From: Mantis religiosa
Lineage: Eukaryota; Arthropoda; Insecta; Mantodea; Mantidae
Assembly (NCBI GenBank): GCA_030765055.1
Contig: CM060947.1
Span: forward strand, 53,794,395-53,858,394
DNA length: 64,000 nucleotides
Direction of reading: 5' to 3'
The position numbers and the translations under genes were made by a program. Below, one piece after another: positions 23,831 to 36,044 of the stretch (its first letter is position 1; every line of letters starts with the position of its first letter). The notes beneath the pieces were generated by a model. The model searched no databases and was not told the origin of the DNA. It saw only the letters and a program-made list of their open reading frames with translations.

Positions 23831-24218
23831 ATTGCCAAACAAAAGAAACCCAATAAATTTTCCAAAACACCAAAACCAAAAAACCGACTTTACGTATGAG
23901 GCGCGCGTCCAAGTCAGGTAACCCCAAAGTTCAACTCTTTCGTATCAGCATTGCGTCATAAGTTTTCTTATACAGGGCACATTCTCGATTTAGTGGGCAG
24001 TCGTTGCACAATGCCTCCATCGAGAGCACGTTATTGCAGGCGCAGGCGTCCTTTTCAAACAACAACGCATCCAATTGTCAATGATATCCATTCAGACAGA
24101 TACCACGCCATAAGGCTGTGGGAAGCAAGTTCAAGCTTGAACTCTTCTAGGGTGGAAACTTCATTTGGACTTCAAAAACACTTCAATGAAAGGAGGAATT
24201 ATTGCTACTATATATATA
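23831..24218. other. unassigned DNA
   Basis: Probably includes the 5' end of the mariner remnant. No inverted repeat was found. The open frame at 23951-24232 has no known motif. Confidence 0.4.
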
Positions 24219-24404
24219 GCCAGTCTCGGTAGCGTGTCTGACTAACGTCAAGAGGTCCCGAGTTTGAATCTCGGTCAGGGTAAGTTACCTGGATAAGGTT
24301 TTTCCGGGTTTTTCCCTTATCCTTCAATAAGCTCCATGGACCCTGGACTCATATGAGCATCATATTACCCAATTCATTCATCGTCCGGTGTGACCTAACG
24401 TTGG
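24219..24404 (+). mobile_element. SINE-A copy, shortened head
   Basis: GCCAGTCTCGGTAGCGTGTC lacks about 15 nt of the A-box region. The B-box region CGAGTTTGAATCTCGG, TACCTGGATAAGG, and the distal GAGCATCAT and TTCATCGTCCGG blocks are kept. The 3' end (AACGTTGGAGA) runs directly into a TG tract instead of the usual A-rich tail. Confidence 0.88.

Positions 24405-24483
<79 letters not shown>
24405..24483. repeat. (TG)n microsatellite
   Basis: About 38 uninterrupted TG units directly at the 3' end of a SINE-A copy, most likely grown from its tail or insertion site. Confidence 0.98.
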
Positions 24484-24485
<2 letters not shown>

Positions 24486-24848
24486 AAAACTAGAAGAACT
24501 CTTGAAGAAAATCAAATTCAAGTAGTTCAAGAAATTGAAGACAACATTATTGGAATGCACCGAATATCTGCAGTAGCTCAAGCAAACAATTTAACATATA
24601 ACCTAAATCCATGCCGATGGTAGAGCAAAAAGAAAGGCAAAAGCTGAAGAAAACTTGTATCTCGTTTTAAAAGTGCAAAGTAAACAAGCTCTTCTAAACA
24701 CAACCATTGCTGGCTGCATTCGTGTTTACATATGAGACTTTCTAATAAATATACGAATAGCTTTTTAAGAATAGTATTCTTAACCACAGATAGAAAAAGC
24801 TTCTTGAATGTATCGCATCAAATTTCTCTGCTTCGATTCGACTACACA
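24484..24848. other. unassigned DNA with a short open frame
   Basis: At 24484-24623 the plus strand reads YKTRRTLEENQIQVVQEIED then NIIGMHRISAVAQANN before a stop. It looks codon-like but matches no family I recognise. It may be another piece of the LINE interrupted at 22.86 kb, which is speculation. Confidence 0.35.
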
Positions 24849-25221
24849 TCTCGATATCGAATTCTTGGAGTGTAATGTATCTTTACCTGTAATTATTAAG
24901 CAGACCAGAAGGTAAAGATTATATCATTATGGCTATACATATAGCTAAACTGTATAACTTCGCAAGCCGTATGTGATTTCCATGGTAACCGACAGTGTAG
25001 TGTTTTTTTCCCTCCCTTATGACCGGGGATATACGTATATTCTCGATATCGAATTCTTGGAGTGTAATGTATCTTTACCTGTCATTATTAAGCAGGTGAA
25101 GATTATAACATTATGGCTATACATATAGCTAAACTGTATAACTTCGCAAGCCGTATGTAATTTCCATGGTAACCGACAGTGTAGTGTTTTTTTCCCCTCC
25201 CTTATGACCGGGGATATACGT
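24849..25221. repeat. 192-bp tandem duplication, recent
   Basis: Unit one starts TCTCGATATCGAATTCTTGG at 24849 and unit two starts with the same 20 bases at 25041. Both end in TATGACCGGGGATATACG. They differ by a few substitutions and one deletion of about 10 bp near AGCAGACCAGAAGG. Each unit contains TTTCCATGGTAACC (24977-24990 and 25161-25174), a partial X-box. Confidence 0.95.
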
Positions 25222-28200
25222 TGCAGTTTTGGCAAGAATCATATAGACGTGTGAGAGAGCAGTAAACAAGTGTGGAGAAGCAAAGGCAATCCTTTCACAT
25301 TTCCGCTCTAGGGTGGGTTTTTATTTCCACAGCTTCCGTTCCCCACCAGCCCGGAAGAAAACGCGAGCAACTGAAAAGACTCCGAAGAAACAGAAATTCG
25401 TCATTTCCTATAAGTGTTACCAACTGTATTGAGTGCTTGTCCCGGAAATTTCTACACCGGCAATTAAAATTCTCCCCCACGTGAGCTTGACGTGAATTAT
25501 CTACACGTTTGACGGAGAAATATTGCATTATCTTGGTGCCTGATAGCTTCTTTAAACTCAAATGGCGAATTAATTTCATTTACCCCTCACCCTTAGTTAT
25601 TTATGAACTAATTGTACAATTATCTACAAGTTTTATGGTCAATCATCATACACTTAACCCCTTTTGATTTTAACTTCGTATAGCCACCCGGAGTTTTTAA
25701 TAAAGCAATGAATATTTGCGCAGTAGGATGTGAAAGGTAGCCTAACTTCCACCGACAGTCTTTGAAGTTCTGGAAATATTGTATAGCCTTTAAATGCCCT
25801 CAGGTAGTGAAACAATCGTCGTTCAGAGCTTTAAAATAAATTCATTTAACTGCAAGAGGTAGATTGCGTTTAAGCTTTGAACAGTCTCTTTGCTCCCTTA
25901 ATTGTTTAATATAAAATATACGTAGTACTTACATAATGGAGAAACGTTTACGTAGTTCTTACTTAATAGAGTAAGTTTGACTTATTACAAGAAATATAGG
26001 TGAAGCTGTTAAAAATATAGATTTCCAGACTAAAAGCTAATCACTCTGGAAAAGGCATATGGTCGGAGCAACCAGAAAAATAAACGTCCGTTATTATTCG
26101 TAATCTGACTTTGTGAGTTCGCAGAACTAAATGTCCAAGTTGCAGAGATTCCAAATCTCTTTATTTCCGTAGAAACATACTTTGGTCAACCCTTAGAGTA
26201 GCAGAATTACGTAATATATACAAATACAATCGACAAGGTCGTTGACCACAAAGAGTTCACTTTCAAAACACAGTTGCAGGCATACGACTCTGTTCTATTA
26301 CCACAATCTCGGTTGGTCGCAGCTTCCTTATACATCTCTACTCATATTTATTAGACAGTTCAGGAATTTTCTGCAAGACGGCACCAGAAGAAACACGAAA
26401 TATCCAGTCATCTAACTTTATCTGTTTCGGCAAGCCTTTTATCTCCGCGTTGCATTGTCTGTCCCTTATCTCCGCGCTACCCTATCTGCCCCCTTTGTGT
26501 ACGCCGGTGGCCAGTCGCAACAATGGGTTCGCGACATTAATAATTTAAAATATCGGCTTCCTCATTTCTAATGTAAACACTTTCTTCTGTTTATATAACT
26601 ATTTGAGACAACTTGATCACACCATAAGTACAAAGGAGTTAGAGCAAAACTTTATGAGAGAGTTAGTATATAATAAAATATTTAGAATTGGTATCCCATG
26701 CATATCGATATATATGCATATCCCATGCATATTAACAGAACCGATCCTCTTTTGTTTTGCGGTATCTTAGTTCCCATATCGTGAGTATAACGTACACATA
26801 ACTTGAATGGAACAGCCTCAGAATTTCTGTTATTTCGCACACATATTATCTGGACTAACAAAACTATTTTCTACTCCATGGCATTCTGAACTAAATGTTA
26901 AAATCTCTCTCGTAAACATGTAGTTTAAAACATATACGTTTTCAAGAGCAGAGGCACTGTGATTAAATGTTGAGGCTTTATTAATTTATGAAATGAAATT
27001 ACAAAGCCCTTTGAGTTCCACGAACGTAACAAAAAAAATTGAGTGTCGAAATACTAAGAAATATCCGTAAAAAGCTTAGCTACACAAAGAAAATAATTTA
27101 ATATATATTTTAGTCCATTAGATTTACATTTTTGTGAAGTAGGACTTTGTATATCTCTTACGGTTTCCAGTTATACATAAGTAATTCTGAGTAAAGGGTA
27201 GTACAGAGGCTATAACCAGAGAATTTAGGACATTTCTCATGAAAATTATTTAATATGTTATTAAAATTCGTTGAAGAATTTCTGAGAAAAAAATACTCAT
27301 AGAAAAAAGCTTCCGGATAAAAGCTAATTCAGAGTTTTTTTTTTAAAAAAAAAACTCTCTCAGGCCGCATCCTTGATGTATGTTAAACTTAAATTCAGGA
27401 TCACTCTTAAACGACTTTCCATGTATAAAGTATGCTTCTCAACACTCACGGACCTTTTCCAAAAGTTGCTTTTGGGTTCAAGTGTCTTAAAACAAATAAC
27501 AGTGGTGAAACATCGATATGAAATTTTTTAATATAATACACTGCTTATTTTGATGACTGTACTTGACACAAAAAATAAAAATAACAGCGTTTGGCAATTA
27601 GAAAAGTATACAATCTCTGAAAATTTTAATCGACAATAAAGAATACCTCAAAATGGTTAAGGCTACGAAATATTTTGTTTTACATAAAGTTTGTAACTCG
27701 AAGAGATGTAATTTTCTCTAGTAAAATTGCGTCTATCTTTTATGATTAACCAGCTATACAAAACTGAACGAGGAAGATTTAGTTATCCTGCAAATATCTC
27801 AGGATATGTATTAGCCAATATCGTTAAGACAAATGTTTGTGCTAACAAAAACTAATGCATTTTTTGACATAAATGATGTATTGGGATCAGTCATTTCTCT
27901 TGCTAATCTTTGTGCTAAAGACACTAAACATTAATACCATGCTTGGCATTTAATGCATTTTAGGCTTTGAATTTTGATGCTCACAAACACAAATTTGCGA
28001 AAAAAAAAGAAGAATAAAATAGCTCTTATGGCTTCTACTTGGCAAAAGATGCATTTCAAGGAAATCTTGATACGTGATTTTTGGGTGGAAATCCTCTCCT
28101 ACTGTAAACAATCAGAATATAAACTATATTTAAGAATCAAGTGTATACTTTGTCTACAATGATAATATAAGAATTAATTTAAAGAGCAAATTTTAAGGCT

Positions 28201-28319
28201 CACAAAATATTGAAAATGTAGCTTTTTTCCTTCCAGAATTCACTCTTATCGTGAATTTCGAGTGTTCTCGATCAGGGCGAGTATTTTTACAAAGCTTTTT
28301 GTAAGTGTGAGAATCACAT
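25222..28319. other. unassigned AT-rich DNA, no gene seen
   Basis: About 3.1 kb without a recognised coding, RNA or mobile-element signature. Open frames at 25272-25484, 25295-25579 (minus) and 27974-28162 carry no motif. The only notable structure is the A/T palindrome at 27331-27358. Confidence 0.5.
27331..27358. repeat. 28-bp perfect palindrome AGAG-T10-A10-CTCT
   Basis: Ten T followed by ten A, flanked by AGAG and CTCT, is fully self-complementary. It could form a cruciform or be a decayed foldback end. No longer arms are visible outside it. Confidence 0.9.
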
Positions 28320-28344
28320 ATACTGGATTACCCGTCATGGAGCA

Positions 28345-28425
28345 TGAGGAACCTGGAGAAGTACTCCCCGGGCGAGGTATTGAACTCGGGGCGCCAGGGC
28401 GATGCCAACTGCGCGGGAATTTAGC
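28345..28425 (-). repeat. tRNA-like SINE head fragment
   Basis: In reverse this reads CGCGCAGTTGGCATCGCC, then CCCCGAGTTCAATACCTCGC, the pattern of an A-box/B-box pair. There is one copy only, so the family is unknown. Confidence 0.45.
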
Positions 28426-28597
28426 TCGTAAAGTTTGATGGCCTAGCTAAAATCCTATGTAGGACATATATCCCTAAGAAGATTTTCTGGGCCTTAAAAA
28501 ATTACCGTCATTTATTACTTTAAATCTGCCAGTGGCGGTTTAATTAGCCCTGCAACGATAATAGGATTAAATAGGATTATCCACTTTGGCTCTTTCT

Positions 28598-28611
28598 GTT
28601 GCTATAGCAAC
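28598..28611. promoter_or_regulatory. X-box-like palindrome
   Basis: GTTGCTATAGCAAC is a perfect palindrome fitting the X-box form. An open frame at 28586-28855 overlaps it but has no known motif. Chance occurrence cannot be excluded. Confidence 0.25.
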
Positions 28612-28625
28612 CGGTCCTGTCTGTC

Positions 28626-31326
28626 ATACGGAAAACAACGGAAAAACGGCAGTAGAGGAAATTAAGATGTTCTTAGAAGCCTTAGGGCTCTTTGCAAAGC
28701 ATCTCCGGCATCCGACAGAGTTACAGTCTCCATTCCTTTTATTTTGCCTTCTCTTCTTCAGTGGCGGGCATGCTCTTCCTTCCAGACTGATGTCTACTCA
28801 CGTGACACTTCTAATACCCATCCACAATTTAACGTCCATTTATCTGAAATTATAATATAGCATTTGAGGTTTGATTTAAAATATGCACCCAAATGTCCAT
28901 GTTTCAGTAAATTAGTGTTCAAATATATTACATTTTAATCATACACTACCTATTATCTATTACAGAAAGCAGATGGAGTGTTCGTATATCACAAAAAAGT
29001 GATATCGACATTTCACTGAAAATGAATGTCAGGCCCTTGAATCATTTATTCACTGGTAAGATGTATAGATTTACAAAGAAGTTTTAGGTAGATAACTAAA
29101 TATGTGAAACAAATAATATCCTTATTTTATAATCCACGCATACCCCAAGAAGCATGAATTACAATTTTGACAGCAAGAAATGCTACTTTTCAACAACACA
29201 GTGTAGCTTAGGCAACATGAATTCCAAAAACTCAAGCAATAAGACGCACGTTAACTAAAGGTTTCGGTGTTAGTTATAACTTAGTACGTTCAGAAATCAA
29301 AAAATCACAAATACAAATCTGTGCCACGTCCTGAAAATTAAAAAGGGGTTGAAGTCTTATAATTTCGCAATTCCACAGTAAAAGTTCTGCTTCAAATGTA
29401 AAGTTTGATATTCGAAAATGTATAGCGCAAAATTACTGGTGGGGCCATCTTAAATGTTTTAGAGTCTTAAAGTCTCTTTTATTACATATGTATTTTGCTC
29501 TTTTCGATTAGTAGCAGCCCAAGCGCATAAAAGAAAGCGCTTGGGTTAACGTGGAAATCCTCCGCAACAATTCACAGCAATTTACGGTTAACGTTGTTAT
29601 TGCTGAAAGAGTTACTTCAAACAAATAGGTATATTGCTTTCGGAAGCAAACCGAAATAATTGCTACAATTTAGGCAAAACTTACTTCTACATCCTCGAAC
29701 AGTCAATAACAATCAGATAGCCCAGTTATTACTCCACATAAAAAATATTAGCCAACTTAACTAACGCTGTCTGTTCTTACACATAACGTGAGAGATAGAT
29801 ACCACAATTCACCACTGTAACATCTGGCAGTATATTCATGAACGAGAGTTATAGAACATTCCATCAAAGTATTACACCTTGAAAAAGACGTTATGAATCC
29901 CTAAATGGTATTTTTAGAAGAAAGTCCATGTGTTTTCCAGACATATGATAGTAAAATGTTCAACAGAATTCCTGCAATCCAAATTATCCATTTATAGAAC
30001 ATCTTTTATTATATTTTATTTTGTTAAATGGCTGTAACTATTTGGATTAAAATACCATACATTTATAAGATGGTTAAAGGCTGGATACGCGTGCCTTTTT
30101 TCATAGCTATACTGCACATGGGCTGCACTGTTATCCGTCACGTAAGTAAACAGCAGGCAGGTATAATCTTACCATGACAAACGCCACATTGCCAGAGGAA
30201 ACACAGAAGTCGCGTCATATACATGTTTACCTCGCGTCTGCATATACTTGCAAGACAATGCTTCACTAGCTCGCCAATTATTAAGTTACGTTGTTTTCTA
30301 CCTTTGTACATTTGATGGCCGTGCTGTATATATGACGGAATTCATTCCCTGTGTCCAGCTAACTTGCATCACATGCCAGCGCACACCTCTCCGGCCTTTA
30401 CTCATCAGTAGAGACTGTAGAAATTTCATATCTATTTCATCTTGTATCAGTATGGGAGGAAGTAGGTACTTTAACAATTTGCTAATTCAATGAACGTGCT
30501 AAAAACCCATATTTCATAATATTTTAATAAAATTATTCTTGTAAGATATGTGATATTTAATATCTTCCAGCAGCAATGTGTTTGGCGAGGTACACCCTAT
30601 GGAGAGAGAATGTTTCTACCACTAGTGATTTCTATCCAGGAGAAAAGCCGTCACAGGAATGTACCAGTTACGCATTCTTCTGAAGAATAAGGAACGCGGT
30701 GGATCAGAAAAGTATTTTGAGCGTCCTAGTTTCCAATGTCAATGTGTATATCAGGCAGAAAACATACGCCCACACCTGCACTCTACACATCATAAAGGAC
30801 AAAATAACTTTTTATTTTTTACTCTGGGTTTAAAAGTTTCACAATGACTAAGATTTCTAAACTCTAAGTAATTTGTTGTGTTACAGTGCTTGGTTTTTTG
30901 ATATACAGACAATATTTTGTTCATATTTTACCCATCGCTACTAATAAAAAAATGTACTTTCTTACTTTTCTAGGGGCAGTTTCTTAACTTACATTTATTG
31001 TGAATCAGTTTGCTACTTTTGCATAAGTAACTAGCAAAACCTAAGTATAGATAAAATAGATCTGAAATTATATAAGTTATATGAAAATTTGTGGGGTTGA
31101 CTATTTTCTAGATATTTCTTTTTGTTGATTTAAATTTTTAAATCATTTACCTTTATTAAATATAGAATCCTTAATTTAAGTCATACAACAACAAAGACAG
31201 GAAAGCCATTACCTAGTATCTAGCTCTTAAAAGATTTCTTGAAATCACTGTTGATCACTGTCAACGGTATTTGGTTGTGTAAGCTAAAATTGCAATGCAT
31301 TTGTTAACTGCCCTGACAAAAATAAT
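28626..31326. other. unassigned AT-rich DNA, no gene seen
   Basis: Apart from a short GC-rich hairpin at 29518-29545 I recognised nothing. Open frames at 30248-30493 and 30659-30847 have no known motif. Confidence 0.5.
29518..29545. other. 9-bp stem hairpin
   Basis: CCCAAGCGC, a 10-nt A-rich loop, then GCGCTTGGG. It stands out as GC-rich in an AT-rich stretch, but there is no T tract or gene context to call it a terminator or RNA. Confidence 0.5.
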
Positions 31327-31885
31327 GAAACAACGTCATTATTTACAAATATAACAAATTGTAACTTAAAACTGCACTTGTCTTATAAGAAATGATAATA
31401 ATTTTGTTATAAATTGTCCGGGATCGCGATTTATTGTAAAACTTTTACACATCTTCAGCCGGAAAACCAAAAATGTTGCCATGATTACGAACGCTAAATG
31501 TTAATATGTTCTTGTTAGTACTACCAAAATCTGAAAATAAAACAAATTTAAAAACAGAATCTACTTCCGGTATTTAAAAATGCATTACGTGATGGTTTTT
31601 TTAAATAAATATTTGTTTCCAAACAATTAAATCTATCGGACCATTTAATTGTTTTAATAACTTAACTTATGGATTTATTTCATGGTTAAATGACCAAAAA
31701 TGATCTGCTACGGCCGATTTATCAGTTTGTACTTGATGTTACGAAAATGTTCTTTCATGTTTTACATGAAATCGCAATCTCGGACAATTTATAAGGAAAT
31801 TATCATATTTTCTTATAAGATAAGTGAATTTTTAAGTTACAAATTATTATATTTGTGTATATTTGTTTGCTTCACTGTTAATAGC
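31327..31885. mobile_element. non-autonomous element with long inverted repeats (MITE/foldback-like)
   Basis: The left arm, about 31340-31446, and the right arm, about 31762-31868, are reverse complements over roughly 105 bp with mismatches. Shared blocks are TTGTAACTTAAAA, TCTTATAAGAAA, TTATAAATTGTCCG and GCGATTT. The spacer of about 315 bp holds no coding motif. The open frame at 31700-32044 overlaps the right arm and is low-complexity, so I do not treat it as a gene. Exact termini and target duplication were not resolved, and no superfamily is assigned. Confidence 0.7.
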
Positions 31886-32316
31886 TTTATATTTTACTTA
31901 TTAACGTCATTATTATTTGTGTTTCTAGTTTTCAGCATTTACGATACCAACAGAAATGACGTAATATCCAACGAAATTGTAGCAATTTTTATTTATTATT
32001 GCTACTTACAATATTTTCAAGTATTGCAGAAAGTAACTGGCTAAGTTACTTATCAGATCTTGGTGGAATATAGTATATATGACAATCAGTTTATTCATCA
32101 TGTTTTCCATCAGATGAAACTGTAGTATTTCTCATGCAAAGAGTAGTAGGGTTGGGGGTAACCTTAAAAACTTTTCGTGTCTTATTCTTGAAAGATGTAG
32201 AACACGAAATTATGTATTTATTCGAATTTTTTATTCTGCTTTCTCTGCAACTTAACTATAGATTAGTAGTCGTAGTAGTACACTAGAAAGTGAACACAAT
32301 AGTTGAACTATAATCT

Positions 32317-32492
32317 CCTGCACCAAGTTTGATTAAAAGCCATATGTCCAAAACGTTTAAATGAAAGTTAAAATACTTGCCTTACACTTTCTGTGAATAA
32401 TCTTTGAAGTCCTCTTCATTCTGAATGAAATTTGTGTGATGGCTAATTCTTAGATATAGACAAATATATTATCCATATAACATGTAGATATC
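32317..32492 (+). repeat. Repeat-1 copy
   Basis: CACCAAGTTTGATTAAAA, TTGCCTTACA, GAATAATCTTTGAAG and TATAGACAAAT in order. The same order is found at 33258-33351 plus 34262-34335, where a LINE has split it. A middle segment recurs at 20467-20545. The family type is unknown. Confidence 0.7.
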
Positions 32493-32649
32493 CGTGGACG
32501 GTAACCCCAGCTGCCACGCTCTATCCCATAGCTCCATGCATTAGAGAGGAACTTCTCGTACTTTAGTTGTTGAGAAAAAGAGTTGCATTCAACCAAATAT
32601 TGGACAACAAAATTTCTCTGCTATAACAAGGTTTTATATGTTGTTCTGG

Positions 32650-32990
32650 GGAAGCAAGTCAGGTGAAAAGACGATGAGAAATCGACGTTTGGGGAGCGTA
32701 CATCTCTCTCACTATCAGGATATTTTAAGAAATGTTATAACCACAAGATGTATAACTGGATATATCGAAGATGTCAACAAAGACAAAACACTACCAATAC
32801 CTGCATCACTGAACAAAAGACTGTTTTCAGTAAATTAAATGCCAGGTCAGGAGATAGCGTGAGTGTATAAAATTAATTAGGTCAAAGAAACGTAACTAAC
32901 TTAACTTGATGATCAGGCTGCATAGATATATGCTTCTTAAGCCAACAGATTTCCATTTTTAAGTCCGGTTTCCACCTGGGTAGCTTCCCG
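32650..32990 (+). repeat. Repeat-2 copy 1
   Basis: Shares with 55.39-55.69 kb, in the same order: AAGACGAT, ATCGACGTTT, GGGAGCGTACATCTCTC, CTGAACAAAAGACTGTTTT, GTCAGGAGA and TGCTTCTTGAGCC-like blocks. It includes the open frame at 32638-32838, which is part of the repeat. The nature of the element is unknown. Confidence 0.75.
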
Positions 32991-33352
32991 TGAAGATCTT
33001 CAACATATTCGTCACCAGTAAAGCTTCACGTCTTATTTTACAGGCTTTTGTACTTCCTAAATACAAAAAGTGCATTTTTATAAAAACTAATACCTTATGC
33101 GCGTTTATGTTGTGTTTGTAAAGAGCATAATTCAAAGTTGAAAAATCGGGTATGTACTAAAAGTTTAGCTCAGTTCTTCCAAGCTTCTGGATAAAGTTCT
33201 CCCACTACAAAGTAATCTTTAAATAGAAAATTACGTTATGCTTTGTTTTCTTAAATTCTGCTACACCAAGTTTGATTAAAATGCAATATGTTCAAGGCGT
33301 TTACATGAAAAATAAAATGCTTGCCTTACATTTTCTAGGAATAATCTTTGGA

Positions 33353-34260
33353 TTAGATTAGATTGATTTGCGTTCGGTAGGTTCACTTTTAGCCAGAAAA
33401 GGCTGTGAACATTGAACATGTCCAGAGGTATAAAGTTTAATAGCATATATATGTACAAAAGTTAACATAAGACACATATTATAGTACACAAGCATTATGA
33501 ACAACAATATGGAAAACAAAGCAGGGATAATTATATATAATACAAAATGAAACACTTTTTAAACCAGCTTTCACTTGACTTATGCCAGTACGTCGCAATC
33601 TTTTTGCAATGGATACAATTCTTGTTATTTATTAAATACTTATACATTAAAAATAAACTTTCAACTTGCATCAAATATTTATAAGTAATGATTTGTCATT
33701 CGAATAGTTAGATACTACTTATAGAGCTATAGAAGCATTATCAGGACAATTTGTCATTCAGATAATCTTGTACAGAATAAAAAGATTTTGAGCAAAGGTA
33801 CTCTCTAAAAGCATTTTTAAAAGCACCGAAATTATCAACTTTTTCTTTAAGAACATTAGGAAGTGCGGCAAATATTTTGATAGTTTCATAATGCACACCT
33901 TTCTGGAAGCAAGAAAGTTTAGCAATGGGACAATGGATATTACACTTTTGTCTAGTGTTTATTTTGTGAATTACATTATTTGTTGCAAATAAGGCATGTT
34001 TTCATGCAAAGAATTTTAGGATCGAGAATATATACATGCAAGGAAGCGGTAATATCTTCAATCTTCTAAAAAGATCTTTACAGGAGCATCTGTTGTGGGT
34101 GTTAGTAATGATTCTTATAACCTTCTTTTGCATAAGATATATTTTTTTACTTTCTACTGAGTCGCCCCAAAATAATATTCCATATTCCATAATAGAGTTA
34201 AAGTATGCATAATATACTAATTTAAGTGTGTCAATAGAACTCACATTAACCAGTCTCTCA
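33353..34260 (-). mobile_element. CR1/jockey-like LINE, 5'-truncated
   Basis: On the minus strand the element starts inside the RT C-terminal region (LKLVYYAYFNSIMEYGILFW) and runs through a decayed C-terminus to a short 3' end. The plus strand shows GGATTAGATTAGATTG at 33352-33367, meaning the LINE ends in a short (TCTAA)n tail. It interrupts Repeat-1. A common TTTGGA on both sides is a possible short duplication, not convincing alone. Confidence 0.75.
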
Positions 34261-34265
34261 TTTGG
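34002..34265 (-). pseudogene. LINE reverse transcriptase C-terminal fragment
   Basis: The translation contains SIDTLKLVYYAYFNSIMEYG and ILFWGDSVESKKIYLMQKK, then VIRIITN and LFRRLKILPLPCMYIFSIL. This is the conserved stretch after the RT palm in insect CR1/jockey-type ORF2 proteins (YY-x-FxS-x-x-xYGI-x-FWG). The frame breaks after about 34002 and only decayed similarity follows. The first codons of the open frame (to 34319) belong to Repeat-1, not to the LINE. Confidence 0.8.
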
Positions 34266-34335
34266 AATTAAATGTGTGTGTTGACTAATCCATAAGGTAT
34301 AGACAAATGTATTAACCATAGCTCATGTAGATCTG

Positions 34336-36044
34336 TTTAAAATACAAAATTTATTTAAAATAACTTTTCCTGTGGTATCAGCTACACTCGAGATACTCGT
34401 TGTAACTGATTTCCGCATTTGTTTTAAATGATATAGTTCCCTATGCAAATCCTAGAAAGAGCGTGACGTTTCAAAGTGTCATCTGAGCGTCAATTCAGTC
34501 TCCACCATGCCTATTGTATTTAAAACGAAATTATAATGAACTGCTTCTGATTAATGCAAGTAGAGAGGAAAACAATACGTTTTCATCGGAATAGTGTATA
34601 AAAATAAAGAATAGCTGGTACGAAAGATCAAATGTATATATTTCATACGATATCTTTTAATCAGGGTATGATGCTTCTCAAGAAGTCTTGAGATGAAGTT
34701 TTGTTTGGAACACATACTACTTGCAGGTCCAAAACCAAACTTTTCACAACATTCGAAGACTTTTCAAGATATTCCTGGAGGTATAAAATGGGATGAAAGG
34801 AGGTACAAGGGACAAGTACAAGAAACGTATATAAGAAGTTGAATAAGTTAGGGATTGTTCCTTTTCTGTGTGCAGTCATGTTTAAGGTAAACCGGGGAGC
34901 AACTGGTGCGGAAGAAAGCTATAAAAGAGCGAGTGACAAATTCCGCTGTTACATCACTGAATTATGGAATGTTCTATGACATCACACAACAAAGCAAGTG
35001 GACATGGGAGTGTAATGTTAACACGCCCTCAAGTAAGATATCGTCGTTGCAGTGGCGGCTGGTGAGGGTTTCGCAACTCCACTTGAGGGCCTCTGATGAT
35101 CCTACCTTTGATGTCCAATATCGCACTCCAGGTGTCAGCGTCAACCAATCGGAGCCATGACTCACTCAGGAAATATCTTACGTTTTATACTCAATATGAT
35201 TTCTCTACCACGTAGACAGATTGTAGTGATGGTGTACTGCATTGCATTTAAAGGTTATATATCATTATTTTATTTGAAAATCACGTTTAAAATCTGCTTA
35301 AAACATTTTAGAATAAGATCTAAACTTCTGTATTATTCTGTATTTGTGTACATCTAAACAATTTAAGTACAAAACGAAATATCGTGTGAGTATTAAACTT
35401 TCCATTTAATTTCAATGCATTTCAAAGAAGTTAAATCGAAAATTTTAAAGAAAGATTTCCACACCAAACTGCCCTCTACATGGGAGATTTATGAAACACT
35501 AAGTTTTCTAAAAAATGACTAATAATGTTTAAAATACCAGGTCCATGATCACTACATCCTCAATTTTCTAAAAATGGCCTGTAGACCTATAGGCTAAAAT
35601 GCACAACGTTTCTTTAAAATACAAAATTTATTTAAAAATATTCTTTGTAACATACCATATATATGATTTAAGGTTCAATTTGTTTCAACCTTATGTCATT
35701 CTTTCGGTGAAGCCCTGTCTATTTTCAATTGTTTCTTGCCACTTTATCTAATTTTAAGGCCAGAATATAGCATTCATCCTTTAACATTTGACTATCACTT
35801 CTAGTTTGTATCTATAACGAAAGGTGAAATGTAGCTATTTTCTGAAAATGCACCAAAATGTTACGCTACTGCCGATTTGTCTACTTCTTTGTTCTCATTT
35901 TTCTAAAATTATTCTTGGGCCTAATGTTGAAATTATCTTTTGTTTTGTTAATGTAAAAGTTGTACAGCCTTTACAATTTATCCGGTACACACATGAGTGA
36001 TAGCCAAGGGTTTCCTTTTTGTATTATGTGGTCAGTTTCATTTT
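34336..36044. other. unassigned DNA
   Basis: No gene was recognised. A 21-base A/T segment (TACAAAATTTATTTAAAA) occurs at about 34341 and again at about 35618. The open frame at 34906-35160 has no motif. Confidence 0.45.

Larger units (their letters stand above)
33258..34335 (+). repeat. Repeat-1 copy split by a LINE
   Basis: The left part 33258-33351 ends at GAATAATCTTTG and the right part resumes near 34262 with AATTAAATGTGTGTGTTG and TATAGACAAATG, matching the uninterrupted copy at 32.3-32.5 kb. A few nucleotides between CTTTG and the right part are missing or changed. Confidence 0.68.

Noticed and set aside
31700..32044. 114-codon hydrophobic frame
   Set aside because: It overlaps the right arm of the long-inverted-repeat element and is F/Y/I/L-rich because of AT content.
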